64,000 nucleotides of DNA, taken from the NCBI GenBank assembly GCA_016932735.1, contig JAFGCI010000002.1, forward strand, positions 1-64,000, in the 5' to 3' direction. Of this stretch, positions 1-9,410 are shown piece after piece. The notes under the pieces are model-generated. The model ran no database searches and was not told the DNA's origin. It saw only the letters and a list, made by a program, of their open reading frames with translations. Both the position numbers and the translations under genes were made by a program. The number at the start of each line of letters is the position of its first letter. The stretch's first letter is position 1. The DNA comes from Candidatus Aenigmatarchaeota archaeon (lineage in GTDB: Archaea > Aenigmatarchaeota > Aenigmatarchaeia > QMZP01 > QMZT01).

Positions 1-159
1 ATTGTTTATGTGGGATCAAATGATGATAAACTATATGCTATCAATGCAACCAATGGTACGGAGATATGGAGTTACACTACCGGAAGTGATGTTCGTTCCT
101 CGCCAATTATTGCAGATGGAATTGTTTATGTGGGGTCAAATGATAATAAACTCTATGCT
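1..159 (+). repeat. Tandem propeller-blade repeat, about 120-base period
   Basis: Bases 1-39 and 121-159 match at 36 of 39 positions, which gives a 40-codon period. This is the DNA trace of consecutive beta-propeller blades, and more copies probably lie upstream of the window. Confidence 0.85.
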
Positions 160-2103
160 TTTACAAACGGACAGCAGGATTTGCAGCCGCCGGAAGTTTC
201 TTTAGTTTCTCCGGCTAATGATACTCTTTACAACACGACAAACAGCATCACAATTAATGTCTCCGCTTTCGATTGGAGAGGTCTAGAAAACTGCACGTTA
301 TGGATTAACGAAAGTGGCTGGATAGCAAACGATACACATAATTTAACAGGTCAATGGAACAGTTCCACTTGGAACTTGCCAAACCTTGCCAAAGGTACAT
401 ATTTATGGAATGCACAGTGTTGTGATAATAGTTCAAATTGCGCTTTTAACCAAACCAATTACACATTCACAATCAATTCAATGCCAACAATATACAATGA
501 GTCTTTATTCCCCCCGTTGCTTTATGCAGACGAGAATCTGACATGGCAGGCTAACATCTCTGATTTGGTTGAATTATCAGACGTCTGGTATTCAGTTATC
601 AATTCAACAAATGTGACGCTATATACGAAATCAATAAACAATACAATGGGAGTCCGCAATGAATCCTATAATACGACCGGGCTCGATACAGGGAACTACA
701 GGATACTGCTTTATGCTAATGATACACTGAATAATACGGTAAATACGACACTTTATTTCGAGATAGCCGATTCAATAAATGTCTCGATATATGTCCTCAA
801 TGCAACAGGCAACTCGACTAATGCAACGCTCAGGCTTTATTACAATGGTACAAATTCCCAGAGATTGTCAGCGGAGAACGAGACACTTAACTCAACGATT
901 CCGGAAGGGCTCTGGAAACTCGTTCTGGAATCAATCGGTCTGAATATCACTATGGATAATGTGAATATAACAAACATTACAAGATTAGGTAATGTGAGCT
1001 TCAACGATAACATATCTACAAGTTCTTTTTCGGCTTCAGCCGTCAATGCCATCTTAAGGGCACTGAAGAAGATTGTTTCCGCTGAAACGACTTTCAACTT
1101 CACTATCGGACAGGTCATTTTCTCATATGACGATACAGGAATGAATGAGAATTACGTTTCTGTCTGGGTCTGCCATGACTGGAATCTTACAACAGATTTC
1201 TGCAACGGGGTATGGGAGAACGTGACATCAAATTCAACAATTAATACGACTTCAAACATTGTTCAGATTAACACGACACAGTTCTCTTCATTCACGGTAG
1301 CTCAGGACAAATACTGTGGAGACGGGACATGCGACTCCGGTCTTGAGGATTGTTCATCGTGTTCGACGGATTGCGGCGCGTGTATCTCGAACCCGCCTGG
1401 GAGCAGTTCACCGAGCGGTGGGGGGGCTCCTCCTTCAAAGACAAAAAAGATGGAAATAATAACAACAAATGAAACGCTGAACGCGACAATCCAGAAGGCT
1501 ATATCAATCCCTCTGAAAAATACCGGAGAGACAAATCTGACTAACGTTACAGTTGATTTAGAATCCGATTGCGTGAATTGCAGTTTCAGCAAAACGTTAT
1601 TCATTTTTGACAGGATAAATGTTAATGATTCGGTTCTCATTTCATTCTCCGCCCTTTTCAATGAAGAAGGGACATATGATATTATACTGACTGGAAACTC
1701 TTCTGAAGGCGCGACTCTGAACGCTTCCGTTACAATCACGGTCGGGGGATGGGTCGTGCAGGAATCAGCCAGACCTTCCTGCAATTATAATGGGGTCTGC
1801 GAGCCGGAGTTGGGGGAAGACAAGAATTGTCCGGACTGTTCCAAGCCCAAAATCTGCATTCAGGTAATAACTCCTGCAAAAAATCCGGAGACGGGAGAGT
1901 GTATTGAATATCCAACGCCGTGTGATGTCCCGCAAGGATGGATAAAGGTTGATGTTTGTGAACCTGAGCCTCCTGAAACAGAAAAGGATTACACCATATT
2001 ATATCTGATTCTGGCTATCGTGATTATATTAGTCGCTGTATTTGTCATAATCAAGGTACGACACGACAGGAATATTATTGCAAGCAACAATCCTTTTGTG
2101 TAG
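1..2103 (+). CDS. Surface protein with PQQ-type propeller blades, Cys-rich modules and C-terminal membrane anchor (5' truncated)
   Basis: The reading frame is open from base 1, so the gene starts upstream of the window; about 700 residues are visible. Residues 1-57 hold propeller blades with the YVGSNDxKLYA motif seen in PQQ-binding-like beta-propellers. Then come Asn/Thr-rich Ig-like segments with many N-glycosylation sequons, a Cys-rich module near 438-460 (CGDGTCDSG start), a Ser/Pro/Gly linker, a further Ig/CARDB-like stretch, a second Cys-rich module near 593-612, and one hydrophobic anchor near 667-688 followed by a short basic tail. This is a cell-surface protein anchored outside; the ligand is unknown. 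The frame ends with TAG 40 bases before the E1-like gene. Confidence 0.85.
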   Translation: MVYVGSNDDKLYAINATNGTEIWSYTTGSDVRSSPIIADGIVYVGSNDNKLYAFTNGQQDLQPPEVSLVSPANDTLYNTTNSITINVSAFDWRGLENCTLWINESGWIANDTHNLTGQWNSSTWNLPNLAKGTYLWNAQCCDNSSNCAFNQTNYTFTINSMPTIYNESLFPPLLYADENLTWQANISDLVELSDVWYSVINSTNVTLYTKSINNTMGVRNESYNTTGLDTGNYRILLYANDTLNNTVNTTLYFEIADSINVSIYVLNATGNSTNATLRLYYNGTNSQRLSAENETLNSTIPEGLWKLVLESIGLNITMDNVNITNITRLGNVSFNDNISTSSFSASAVNAILRALKKIVSAETTFNFTIGQVIFSYDDTGMNENYVSVWVCHDWNLTTDFCNGVWENVTSNSTINTTSNIVQINTTQFSSFTVAQDKYCGDGTCDSGLEDCSSCSTDCGACISNPPGSSSPSGGGAPPSKTKKMEIITTNETLNATIQKAISIPLKNTGETNLTNVTVDLESDCVNCSFSKTLFIFDRINVNDSVLISFSALFNEEGTYDIILTGNSSEGATLNASVTITVGGWVVQESARPSCNYNGVCEPELGEDKNCPDCSKPKICIQVITPAKNPETGECIEYPTPCDVPQGWIKVDVCEPEPPETEKDYTILYLILAIVIILVAVFVIIKVRHDRNIIASNNPFV

Positions 2104-2143
2104 AACCTTACATTTTATTAATCGTTTTATATAATTCCTTCTA

Positions 2144-3145
2144 ATGCAGGAAATATGCGCGAGACAGATGAAGTTCATCGGGGAAGAGAGGCAAAAGAAG
2201 CTCGGATCTGCAAAAGTTACGGTAGTCGGATGCGGCTCTCTTGGCTCCTTTGTCATTTCTGCTTTAGTCCGTTCAGATGTAGGATTCATCAGGATAATTG
2301 ACAGGGATTATGTAGAGAAATCAAACCTCTACGCGAACGGTACGTTCGATCTTTCCCATATAGGAAAACCAAAAGCTATCATCATGAAAGATGCGATGAA
2401 AAAAATTAATGAAGACTGCAATACAGAAGTCTTTGTTGAGAATCTGGACTATGAGAATACACATCTGCTTGACGGCACGGACATAGTTATCGACTGCACC
2501 GATAACATGGCAGCCAGATATCTGATTAATGATTACTGCATAAAAAACAAAATCCCATGGATATACGGCTCCGTCCTCGGTGATGAAGGCTACATAATGC
2601 CTGTTGAAAGATCCGGGAAGCCGTGTTTCAGGTGTGTCTTCGGTAATGAGAAGCATCCAGAGAATACATGTGATACGGCTGGTGTTTTATCGCCCATAGT
2701 TTTTATAATCGCCTCCCTTCAGGTTTACGAAGCCATAAAATTCTTCACTGATATCGGGACTTCGCTCTGCGGCCAGATAATACATGTTAAACTCGGCAAG
2801 AAGGATTCGGAACTAATCAATGTCAAACCCAATCTGAATTGCAAAGCATGCGGCACGGGGGAATTCCCGTCGCTGAAAAGGAGTGGATATCGCCTTATTT
2901 CAATCTGCGGCAAGGATTCCTACCAACTGAAGCCTCACAAGACATGCAAAATAGAACCTGAGACATTTTCTAAAAAGCTAGTTTCTTTGGGGCTGGAAGC
3001 GGAGAACCTGAAGGATGTCATGATTAAGATAGAGCATGAAGGAATGAAGTCGAGCCTATTCAGGAACGGGACAGCCATAATAAAATACGGGACTAAAGAA
3101 AACGCTAAAAAGCTCTACGAGATTATTCTTAAGGCTCTTGACTAG
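2144..3145 (+). CDS. E1-like ubiquitin-activating family protein (MoeB/ThiF/HesA)
   Basis: 333 residues. The ATP-binding motif GCGSLG is at 29-34, followed by the RIIDRD acidic loop and the DIVIDCTDN segment of MoeB/ThiF enzymes. Zinc ligands are two CxxC pairs (about 161/164 and 233/236). A Cys near 176 in TCDTAGV is at the position of the catalytic thioester cysteine of the family. The last 80 residues form a small extra domain like that on other archaeal members. The family adenylates the C-terminal Gly of ubiquitin-like sulfur carriers (MoaD, ThiS, SAMP) for molybdopterin, thiamin or tRNA thiolation or protein tagging. No carrier gene is adjacent, so the partner is unknown. A TATA-like stretch lies at about 2125-2133. 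Confidence 0.88.
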   Translation: MQEICARQMKFIGEERQKKLGSAKVTVVGCGSLGSFVISALVRSDVGFIRIIDRDYVEKSNLYANGTFDLSHIGKPKAIIMKDAMKKINEDCNTEVFVENLDYENTHLLDGTDIVIDCTDNMAARYLINDYCIKNKIPWIYGSVLGDEGYIMPVERSGKPCFRCVFGNEKHPENTCDTAGVLSPIVFIIASLQVYEAIKFFTDIGTSLCGQIIHVKLGKKDSELINVKPNLNCKACGTGEFPSLKRSGYRLISICGKDSYQLKPHKTCKIEPETFSKKLVSLGLEAENLKDVMIKIEHEGMKSSLFRNGTAIIKYGTKENAKKLYEIILKALD

Positions 3146-3146
3146 A

Positions 3147-3395
3147 TCACCACAGAAAATACAGGATGAGCATTATTATTCCTATTATCAGCATCTTTAT
3201 CCCGAATCCTGTGAGGTCGAAACCTTTCTTTCCTGATGTGTAAGCTCCCTGGAGGAAGATGCCGAGAAGGAATCCTATTATCAGGAACCCGGCCGTTATA
3301 ATGATATATGCAAGGTTGTTGAGTATCTGGAAATAGTTGAGAACGGCCAAGAATAGTGCAATTGCCAGTGTGACGATAAACCAAGTAACCTGCAT
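3147..3395 (-). CDS. Small hydrophobic membrane protein, unknown function
   Basis: 82 residues with three likely membrane helices (about 3-22, 27-48 and 63-81) and a short basic Gly-rich loop (TSGKKGFDLTG) between the last two. It converges on the E1-like gene with one base between stops. I do not recognise a family; a plain integral membrane protein is the most that can be said. Confidence 0.6.
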   Translation of the reverse strand: MQVTWFIVTLAIALFLAVLNYFQILNNLAYIIITAGFLIIGFLLGIFLQGAYTSGKKGFDLTGFGIKMLIIGIIMLILYFLW

Positions 3396-3474
3396 GAATA
3401 TTATTTCTGATAGGAGGCTTATAACTTTTTATTCAAACTTATCATATTTATTCGCCTTTTTCCAATTACTATTC

Positions 3475-4209
3475 ATGACTCAAATCATATCTTTTGAAAA
3501 TATTACAAAGCGATTTGGAGACAATTTAATCCTGAATGACATTACATTCGGTATAGAGAAGAATGAAATTTTCGGGATTGTCGGCAGAAGCGGCTCCGGA
3601 AAGAGCACTCTACTCAAAATTCTCGCCGGATTTTATCATCCGGCAAGCGGTAAGGTATATTTCAATGGAAATAACATGACGAAAAAACCGGCTGAACTGA
3701 AAAAGGCCATAGGTTTCGCTACCCAGGAAGATGCCTTTTATCACGACCTTTCTGTTTTTGAGAACATGCAATATTATTGCAGAATATATGGAATAGGGGG
3801 TCATATTGATGATTACATAAAAGGCCTGCTACGTTCTGTCGAACTTGAAGGAAAAGAGAACACCATTTCAAAGAATCTTTCGGGAGGTATGAAAAGGAGG
3901 CTTGACATAGCGATTTCTCTGGTGAATGACCCGGAAATTATCGTGATGGATGAGCCGACATCAAATCTCGATCCTATATTGAGAAAGGACATCTGGGGAA
4001 TTATAAAAAGCATCAGAAATCTCGGAAAGACCATAATTGTAGCTTCCCACAATTTTGAGGAAGTGAGTACAAACTGCAGTCATGCTGGCGTTCTTTTTGA
4101 TGGAGGAATACGTATGTTCGATCTCGATTCAATGAGAAGTGATATGGACGTTTCCTCTATATCGATGAGTATTGAGGAGTGCTTAATCAGCGGTGATTCA
4201 GATTACTGA
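3475..4209 (+). CDS. ABC transporter ATP-binding subunit
   Basis: 244 residues from the ATG at 3475. The frame is open upstream, but residues before this ATG do not resemble the family, and the protein starts with the usual IISFENITKRFG strand. Walker A GRSGSGKST is at about 37-45, signature LSGGMKRR near 141 and Walker B IVMDEP near 160, followed by the SNLD D-loop and a switch His (VASHNFEE). It overlaps the permease start by 17 bases, so the two are translationally coupled and form one transporter of the ABC-2 export class. Confidence 0.93.
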   Translation: MTQIISFENITKRFGDNLILNDITFGIEKNEIFGIVGRSGSGKSTLLKILAGFYHPASGKVYFNGNNMTKKPAELKKAIGFATQEDAFYHDLSVFENMQYYCRIYGIGGHIDDYIKGLLRSVELEGKENTISKNLSGGMKRRLDIAISLVNDPEIIVMDEPTSNLDPILRKDIWGIIKSIRNLGKTIIVASHNFEEVSTNCSHAGVLFDGGIRMFDLDSMRSDMDVSSISMSIEECLISGDSDY

Positions 4210-5950
4210 CCTTCTTAAGATATTCTGGATAGTGTTGAAGAATTTCAAACTCGTCATTAGATCATGGTCGTCTCTGGGTGTCATTGTAATAGGGCCCCTG
4301 GCGCTCATGCTTCTTCTAGGTTTCTCATTCTCGAGCACGGGACTCCACGATATAAAAATAGGGCTTTACAATGAAAACGCAGATTCAGATTACATACTTG
4401 GAAACGTGTCATATGGAGAGATAATAAATTATCCCGGTTTGGATGAATGCAGGAACGGGATAAAAACTGACGATCTTGACGTGTGTATGCATATGAGAGA
4501 TGAGCTCATGTCTTCAAACGGGACTAAAATAATGATTGTCCTGTATTATGACAACTCAAAAAAGATTTCCTCTTTTCTGATACCATTGCTCGAAACAACG
4601 ATTACACAGTCAGCCAAAAGAATAACAATGGGTGCTGTTGATGAAGCGGCCGATTCTTTTGAGAATATTTATGACTATATAGAATCCTCCGAAACCGAGC
4701 TGAATGATTACATATCTAAAATAGAGAGCTTTAAGACAGATATTAAGAAGATAAGAGACGAGTTGTCTGATTCAAAATCCGCATTTAGTAACAGTTTCAA
4801 CAGACTCAATTCTATAAAAAACACAATTTCAGATACCATTAATTTTGGCCCCAAATTAATCAGAGAAAATACATATCAAATAAAAAACAGCATTAATGCG
4901 ATAGATAATGCAATAAATAGCGCTGGCTCGAAGATAAATAACGCAGTCATTTTTCTCGACGAAAATCAGACAGAGATTAAAAACGATTTTTTGGATGCTA
5001 AAAGAGATATTGGCTCGATATTTCCCGCGATAGAGAATATAAAGGAAAGGCTTTCTGCAATCGGGGAGGATTCTGATTTGATAGAAGAGAATCTTAATGA
5101 AATGACGGCAAATATTAATTCCATTACATCTTCTCTCGAGAAAATAGAAGATTCGCTGGATCTCGATATTAAGTCGATAGATAAAATTATAGCCGGTCTT
5201 GAGAAGACAATATCAAATGCAAAGAAGCTTAAAGAGGACTTTTCCTATATGAAAGGAAGGCTGGGAAACGATGACATCGAAAACATGAAATCCCTGGCCG
5301 ATCCCGTAACGACAAAGTTTGAACCTCTTCTGCAGAACCTTTCAAGCGTTTACTTTTTGTTTCCAACGGTTCTTGTCATGATAATTGTTTTTGTAAGCAT
5401 GCTTCTTTCAAATATCATAACCCTGAATGAAATGCATTCTCCTGCATACCTCCGCAACTTCACTGTTCCATTGAGGGGATATGTTTTTGATATAGGTCTA
5501 TTTGTCACCAGTGCTCTTATTTCTCTGTTCCAGATTGCAGTCCTTTTGGCCTTCTCTCAGTATAACCTCGGTTTGCCGATTATGCCTATTATTAATGAGA
5601 TTGCGCCTGTTGTGATACTGACAATAGCTGTTTTTACTATAATAGGAATGGATATAGCATATCTGATAAGACGTCAGCATACATCAATTCTCGTTGCTGC
5701 AATATTCTGCATAGGGGCTTTCATATTCTCAAACACGCTCCTGCCACTGAAATTCATGCCGAAAATTGCGGCAGAAATAGCATCTATGAATCCTATAGTC
5801 ATTGCTAGTGAAATGATAAGAAAAACTATATTTCTTAATACAAGCATATTTATGGAACCGTTCCAGTTATGCATAATAATATTCTTCCTTGTAGCCGGAG
5901 TAATTCTGTTGCCATTTGCGAAAAAGATAGATAAGATAAGAATAGGATAG
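4193..5950 (+). CDS. ABC-2 type permease with large extracytoplasmic coiled coil
   Basis: 585 residues, GTG start inside the ATPase gene. One membrane helix near 25-48 is followed by about 330 residues rich in Ile, Lys, Glu, Asn and Asp with heptad character, placed outside the membrane, and then a bundle of about six helices (about 395-580). This layout is that of ABC-2 exporters, including the YhgE/Pip-like group in which a long coiled coil separates the first helix from the rest. The substrate is unknown; export of a lipid, polysaccharide or peptide is possible. The end is 30 bases before the next gene. Confidence 0.88.
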   Translation: MIQITDLLKIFWIVLKNFKLVIRSWSSLGVIVIGPLALMLLLGFSFSSTGLHDIKIGLYNENADSDYILGNVSYGEIINYPGLDECRNGIKTDDLDVCMHMRDELMSSNGTKIMIVLYYDNSKKISSFLIPLLETTITQSAKRITMGAVDEAADSFENIYDYIESSETELNDYISKIESFKTDIKKIRDELSDSKSAFSNSFNRLNSIKNTISDTINFGPKLIRENTYQIKNSINAIDNAINSAGSKINNAVIFLDENQTEIKNDFLDAKRDIGSIFPAIENIKERLSAIGEDSDLIEENLNEMTANINSITSSLEKIEDSLDLDIKSIDKIIAGLEKTISNAKKLKEDFSYMKGRLGNDDIENMKSLADPVTTKFEPLLQNLSSVYFLFPTVLVMIIVFVSMLLSNIITLNEMHSPAYLRNFTVPLRGYVFDIGLFVTSALISLFQIAVLLAFSQYNLGLPIMPIINEIAPVVILTIAVFTIIGMDIAYLIRRQHTSILVAAIFCIGAFIFSNTLLPLKFMPKIAAEIASMNPIVIASEMIRKTIFLNTSIFMEPFQLCIIIFFLVAGVILLPFAKKIDKIRIG

Positions 5951-5980
5951 TTTCATAACTTTTTTGATATTAAATTAATC

Positions 5981-6634
5981 ATGGCAAAGCCAGAACTAAT
6001 GGATTTTTATGTGATTCTTTTCTCCCATTACGGCCCCCGGCACTGGTGGCCGGCTGAGACCCCTTTCGAAGTTATAATCGGCGCAATCCTAACCCAGAAC
6101 ACCAACTGGAAGAATGTCGAGAAGGCAATAGATAATCTGAAATCGGAAGGATGCCTTGATATCAGAAAGATTGTAGAAATTAGAAAAGAAAGGCTCGAAG
6201 AAATGATAAGATCAAGCGGCTTCTACAAACAAAAGGCAGAAAGGCTTCAGAATTTCTGCAGATTCGTTCTCAATGAATATGGAAGCCTTGAAGAAATGTT
6301 TCACGAAAACACGGATAAAATCAGGAAAGATATGCTCGATCTGAAAGGCATCGGTCACGAGACTGCCGATTCCATCCTTCTCTATGCTGGAGGATTGCCG
6401 TTCTTTGTAATTGATGAATATACGAGAAGGATATTCAGAAGGATCGGATTCCGGGTAAATGAAAACTATGAAGATATCCGGAAATTATTTGAGAAGAATA
6501 TTCCTAAAGATGTTGGAATTTATAAGGAATACCACGCTCTCATTGTGGAACTTGCAAAAGAATTCTGCAGGAAGAAGCCTTTATGTTTTGATTGTCCTCT
6601 AAGAAATATTTGTAAAAATAATTCAGTTGTTTAA
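5981..6634 (+). CDS. Endonuclease III family DNA glycosylase (HhH-GPD, 4Fe-4S)
   Basis: 217 residues. The order is that of the family: an EVIIGAILTQNTNWKNVEKA core, helix-hairpin-helix LKGIGHETADSIL, the catalytic Asp in FVIDEYTRR, and a C-terminal C-x5-C-x2-C-x5-C cluster motif. The WWP box before the core is typical of the MagIII/Mpg2 branch (3-methyladenine glycosylases). The Lys used by bifunctional endonuclease III in the hairpin is replaced here (GIGHETAD), so a monofunctional glycosylase is more likely than an AP lyase. Its role is base excision repair of alkylated or oxidised bases. The 3' end overlaps the convergent small gene by 12 bases. Confidence 0.9.
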   Translation: MAKPELMDFYVILFSHYGPRHWWPAETPFEVIIGAILTQNTNWKNVEKAIDNLKSEGCLDIRKIVEIRKERLEEMIRSSGFYKQKAERLQNFCRFVLNEYGSLEEMFHENTDKIRKDMLDLKGIGHETADSILLYAGGLPFFVIDEYTRRIFRRIGFRVNENYEDIRKLFEKNIPKDVGIYKEYHALIVELAKEFCRKKPLCFDCPLRNICKNNSVV

Positions 6635-6877
6635 TTTTTCGCATTTCTTCATAACATTATGATAATAGGCAATGCTTCCGCAAATATCTGATATGATTTT
6701 TGCGTAATCGTGTGGTTTGAATACTACTTTATTTTTCCTGACTGTTTCAAGATCAGAAAGACTTCTCTCCAGCAGGAATCCTGCAGAGGAGCATATTGAA
6801 GGATATGGTCTGCTAGATAGAGCCCTTTCTGTCAGACCGGCCATGACAGATTCGTAAAAAGTTCTTTTCATTTTCAT
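6623..6877 (-). CDS. Small protein of unknown function
   Basis: 84 residues, basic at the N terminus, mainly helical by composition. A TATA-like TTTAAATTTT lies about 25 bases before the ATG, and no Shine-Dalgarno is seen, so a leaderless transcript is likely. I recognise no domain. The 3' end overlaps the convergent glycosylase gene by 12 bases. Confidence 0.5.
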   Translation of the reverse strand: MKMKRTFYESVMAGLTERALSSRPYPSICSSAGFLLERSLSDLETVRKNKVVFKPHDYAKIISDICGSIAYYHNVMKKCEKLNN

Positions 6878-6924
6878 TAATTAGTAATAAAATTTAAAAA
6901 TGAAAGAAAAAAAGGAAGAAATGA

Positions 6925-7614
6925 TTATTTCTTCTTCCTTGTCTTGTTGATGTCCTTCTTGAAGTCCTGAGCGTATTTCTCGATGTCATCCTTGAATGCA
7001 AGGCCGAATCCGATACCGACCACGATTGCAACGACTATCGCAAGCGCTGCAAATCCTATGCGGAAAGCGTCGACCAGTATGCTGACTTCGAAGCCTGCTG
7101 TGTCAAGGCCTATGACTATTGCGAAATATATTATCAGCCATTTTCCTACGCCTCCGACGAGCTCCTTGTATCCCATCTTTGTATCGAGCGCCTCGTTCTT
7201 GACATACTCGCCTATTAGCATACCAATCAGTATGACAAGCGCCGCGCCTATTAAGACCGGAAGATACAATACAATAGCGGTCACGACCGCCGAGAGCGCT
7301 GTCAGCTTTACGAGAAGCGCCGCCTCTCCAAGGAATACCACTATTATGTACCATTTGACCAGAGAGCCCAATACCGATGACAGCTCTTTCCCGTACAAAG
7401 CTCCCTTAAGGTTCCTGGTCTTTATCCAGTAGTCAAGCTTTGCCCTGTGCAGTACTCTTGTCACCGCGCCTCCTATCAGGCTTCCGATGACCCATCCGAG
7501 GATTAATACTATGAGAGCAGCGACAAGACCGGGAAACCATGTAACGAAGCTGTCCCAGAAATTCATGACACTGTTCTGGAGTATCAGTCCTATCTGCGTG
7601 AGAAAATCCACCAT
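6925..7614 (-). CDS. Mechanosensitive-channel-like membrane protein (conserved TM helix family)
   Basis: 229 residues from the ATG at 7614; a GGTGA Shine-Dalgarno sits six bases before it, which rules against the GTG two codons upstream. Repeated units of a Gly-rich helix (LVAALIVLILGWVIGSLIGG, then later copies) give four to five membrane segments, and the C terminus is highly basic. The repeat is that of the conserved TM helix family related to MscS but lacking the MscS beta domain. It probably acts as a small osmotic release channel; its gating is unknown. Confidence 0.82.
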   Translation of the reverse strand: MVDFLTQIGLILQNSVMNFWDSFVTWFPGLVAALIVLILGWVIGSLIGGAVTRVLHRAKLDYWIKTRNLKGALYGKELSSVLGSLVKWYIIVVFLGEAALLVKLTALSAVVTAIVLYLPVLIGAALVILIGMLIGEYVKNEALDTKMGYKELVGGVGKWLIIYFAIVIGLDTAGFEVSILVDAFRIGFAALAIVVAIVVGIGFGLAFKDDIEKYAQDFKKDINKTRKKK

Positions 7615-7750
7615 GCTCACTCACCCCCAAATTTGGAACAGGCATATGCACTAAGTGCAATGCCATGGAACTTATTTTCAAATATATATAATAAAATTTT
7701 TGATTTAGAGAATTTATAAAACAAAAACAGCCATTACGTCGTTTTCCAAT

Positions 7751-8533
7751 TTATATTTTCAGTTCGGTTCTGATTGCATAGTTCCATCCGTCGGGCCCTT
7801 TGCCCCATGCCTTTATGTATTTTTCGCTTGTGTGCCTGTCATTCCTGTCTCTGACAAGGTACGGCCTGTCAACGACGTCTAGCATCGGAAAATCGTTGGG
7901 GGAAGCTCCTATTGCCATTGTTTTTATGTCTCCGTACTTCTTCCTCAGGAGATCGCACAGAAGCCGGACGGCCTTCCCTTTGTCATTGTTGCCGAGAAGA
8001 TGGCAGTATCTTGCGCCCTTCACGAACTGAAAGCGCGACTCCTTTATCAGGTTTCTTATATCTTCCTCGACTCCTATGTCAATAATCTTGAAAGCTATGT
8101 CATATTCCCTTTGCTGCGCCTTCACCGCTCTTTCCATAGGAAGCCCGGTGTCCCTTGCAAGCTCTTCCGCTGTCATCTCGTGGAAGCATTTTACATTGTA
8201 GACTTTCTTGATTTTGGAAATTATGTCTTTCAGGGATTCGGAGGGCGTCCCGAGTTCTATTATCTTATACCCGTCGTCCTCTTTGTCGAATGAAAAGCTA
8301 AAACTGAAATAATTCTTAGGGATGAATATGGCTCCCCCGTTCTCGGATATGAACGGATCTTTTATGTCCAGCTCATTTGTATAAATCTCGATTTCGCCGC
8401 GCGTCTTGCTTGTGCATATTATAATAGGTATTTTCATTTGCTTCAGTTTTTCAATGTTCGCTTTTACAGTCTCGTATGAATAGTCCTCGCCCAGAAGCGC
8501 TCCGTCAAGGTCTGTAAATACTATCAGTTGCAT
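7751..8533 (-). CDS. HAD-superfamily phosphatase, mannosyl-3-phosphoglycerate phosphatase-like
   Basis: 260 residues from the ATG at 8533. Motif I is FTDLDGALL, motif II is IICTSKTR, and motif IV is AIGASPNDFPML, all of the Cof/MPGP type; the cap includes FISENGGAIF. The Thr of the usual DxDGT is Ala here. The family makes mannosylglycerate or glucosylglycerate, or strips sugar phosphates. No synthase lies next to it, so the exact substrate is open. The start at 8533 is 30 bases from a TATA box shared with the divergent gene, which supports it over the in-frame codon at 8557. Confidence 0.85.
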   Translation of the reverse strand: MQLIVFTDLDGALLGEDYSYETVKANIEKLKQMKIPIIICTSKTRGEIEIYTNELDIKDPFISENGGAIFIPKNYFSFSFSFDKEDDGYKIIELGTPSESLKDIISKIKKVYNVKCFHEMTAEELARDTGLPMERAVKAQQREYDIAFKIIDIGVEEDIRNLIKESRFQFVKGARYCHLLGNNDKGKAVRLLCDLLRKKYGDIKTMAIGASPNDFPMLDVVDRPYLVRDRNDRHTSEKYIKAWGKGPDGWNYAIRTELKI

Positions 8534-8558
8534 ATTGAGTATTTTGTGAAGGACCAAT

Positions 8559-8572
8559 AAATATAATATATT
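8559..8572. promoter_or_regulatory. Divergent TATA element between HAD phosphatase and small membrane protein
   Basis: An AT-only, nearly symmetric stretch lies about 28 bases from each of the two divergent start codons (8533 on minus, 8597 on plus). Neither start has a Shine-Dalgarno, consistent with two leaderless transcripts from one symmetric TATA box. Confidence 0.5.
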
Positions 8573-8596
8573 AACTCCCTAAGGCAATCCTATTTT

Positions 8597-8995
8597 ATGG
8601 TGAATGAAGAGGTCGTGGCTTACATAAAAGAGCAGCTAAAAAACGGCTTCCCTCTAGAAGAGATAAGAAATTATCTCATAGACGGCGGATATTATATGCC
8701 CGATGTGGTTGATGCCGCCATAATGGTCATTAACGGAGAGCAACAGGCAAAAATTCAGCCGCCATCTCCTCAGGAAAATCCCCAGAAGAAAAGGGCTGAA
8801 GGGCAACCGAAGCCTGAGAAAGGCAGGAAAAATATGAGAAATATAATAATGTATATATTAGTCATTGGCCTTGGTATTGTCGTGGGGCTCAAAGCCCTTG
8901 CGTATTTTGAAATCATAGACATCTATGCGATGATAGGGTTTGACCCGTTTTCATTTCTGGGTGGGACAATAAGCGGTAATTTCTTTCTGAAATAA
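8597..8995 (+). CDS. Small tail-anchored protein with N-terminal helical (UBA/SHOCT-like) domain, copy 1
   Basis: 132 residues. The N-terminal 45 residues follow a pattern of a long helix, Gly turn, LEEIRNYLIDGGY helix and a last helix with VDAAI. A Pro/Gln/Lys-rich linker (about 50-80) leads to one membrane helix (about 86-108) and a short tail. The next gene repeats the same plan, so the two are tandem paralogues. Such short helical domains bind partners in other archaeal membrane proteins; the partner here is unknown. Confidence 0.7.
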   Translation: MVNEEVVAYIKEQLKNGFPLEEIRNYLIDGGYYMPDVVDAAIMVINGEQQAKIQPPSPQENPQKKRAEGQPKPEKGRKNMRNIIMYILVIGLGIVVGLKALAYFEIIDIYAMIGFDPFSFLGGTISGNFFLK

Positions 8996-9023
8996 TTTAT
9001 TCACCCTCTCCCAAGACTAATAC

Positions 9024-9410
9024 ATGGCCAATCAGAAGATAGTCGGCATAATCGAGAACAGATTATCTGAGGGAATTGATATCAGGGCAGTCTGCAACAT
9101 GCTGGTCCAGAGCGGTTATGACCAGAGGGAAGTCGACGAGGCTGTCCAGTTCGTACGGGATAATGGTCCACCAAGACAACAGGCTCCTGCACAAAACCGG
9201 CCCGTTGCAACTAACGATGTTTCCGGACAGAGACGGCAGCCACATCCGGACTATCAATACCAGCCTGAATACACTCCGCCCTTCCAGAAATATGACAAGT
9301 ATTTTGACAGGCTTGAGAAGGGCGAGAACATGACGATAGTATATATCATCGGGGTTGTCTTTCTGATAATCTCTGCCGTTGTTGCCATGTTTCTGTTTGG
9401 GATATTCTAG
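9024..9410 (+). CDS. Small tail-anchored protein with N-terminal helical domain, copy 2
   Basis: 128 residues. It shares its N-terminal pattern with the preceding gene (I-x-LxxG-xxI-xxxL-xxxGY-xxxxVDEAxxxV). Then come a Gln/Pro-rich linker and one C-terminal membrane helix (about 105-127), so the bulk is cytoplasmic. It starts 28 bases after copy 1 and overlaps the convergent PAP2 gene by 4 bases at the 3' end. Function unknown. Confidence 0.7.
   Translation: MANQKIVGIIENRLSEGIDIRAVCNMLVQSGYDQREVDEAVQFVRDNGPPRQQAPAQNRPVATNDVSGQRRQPHPDYQYQPEYTPPFQKYDKYFDRLEKGENMTIVYIIGVVFLIISAVVAMFLFGIF

Noticed and set aside
3337-3474. 46-codon N-terminal extension of the ABC ATPase frame
   Set aside because: Overlaps the small membrane protein gene, has no family similarity, and the ATG at 3475 gives the normal start.
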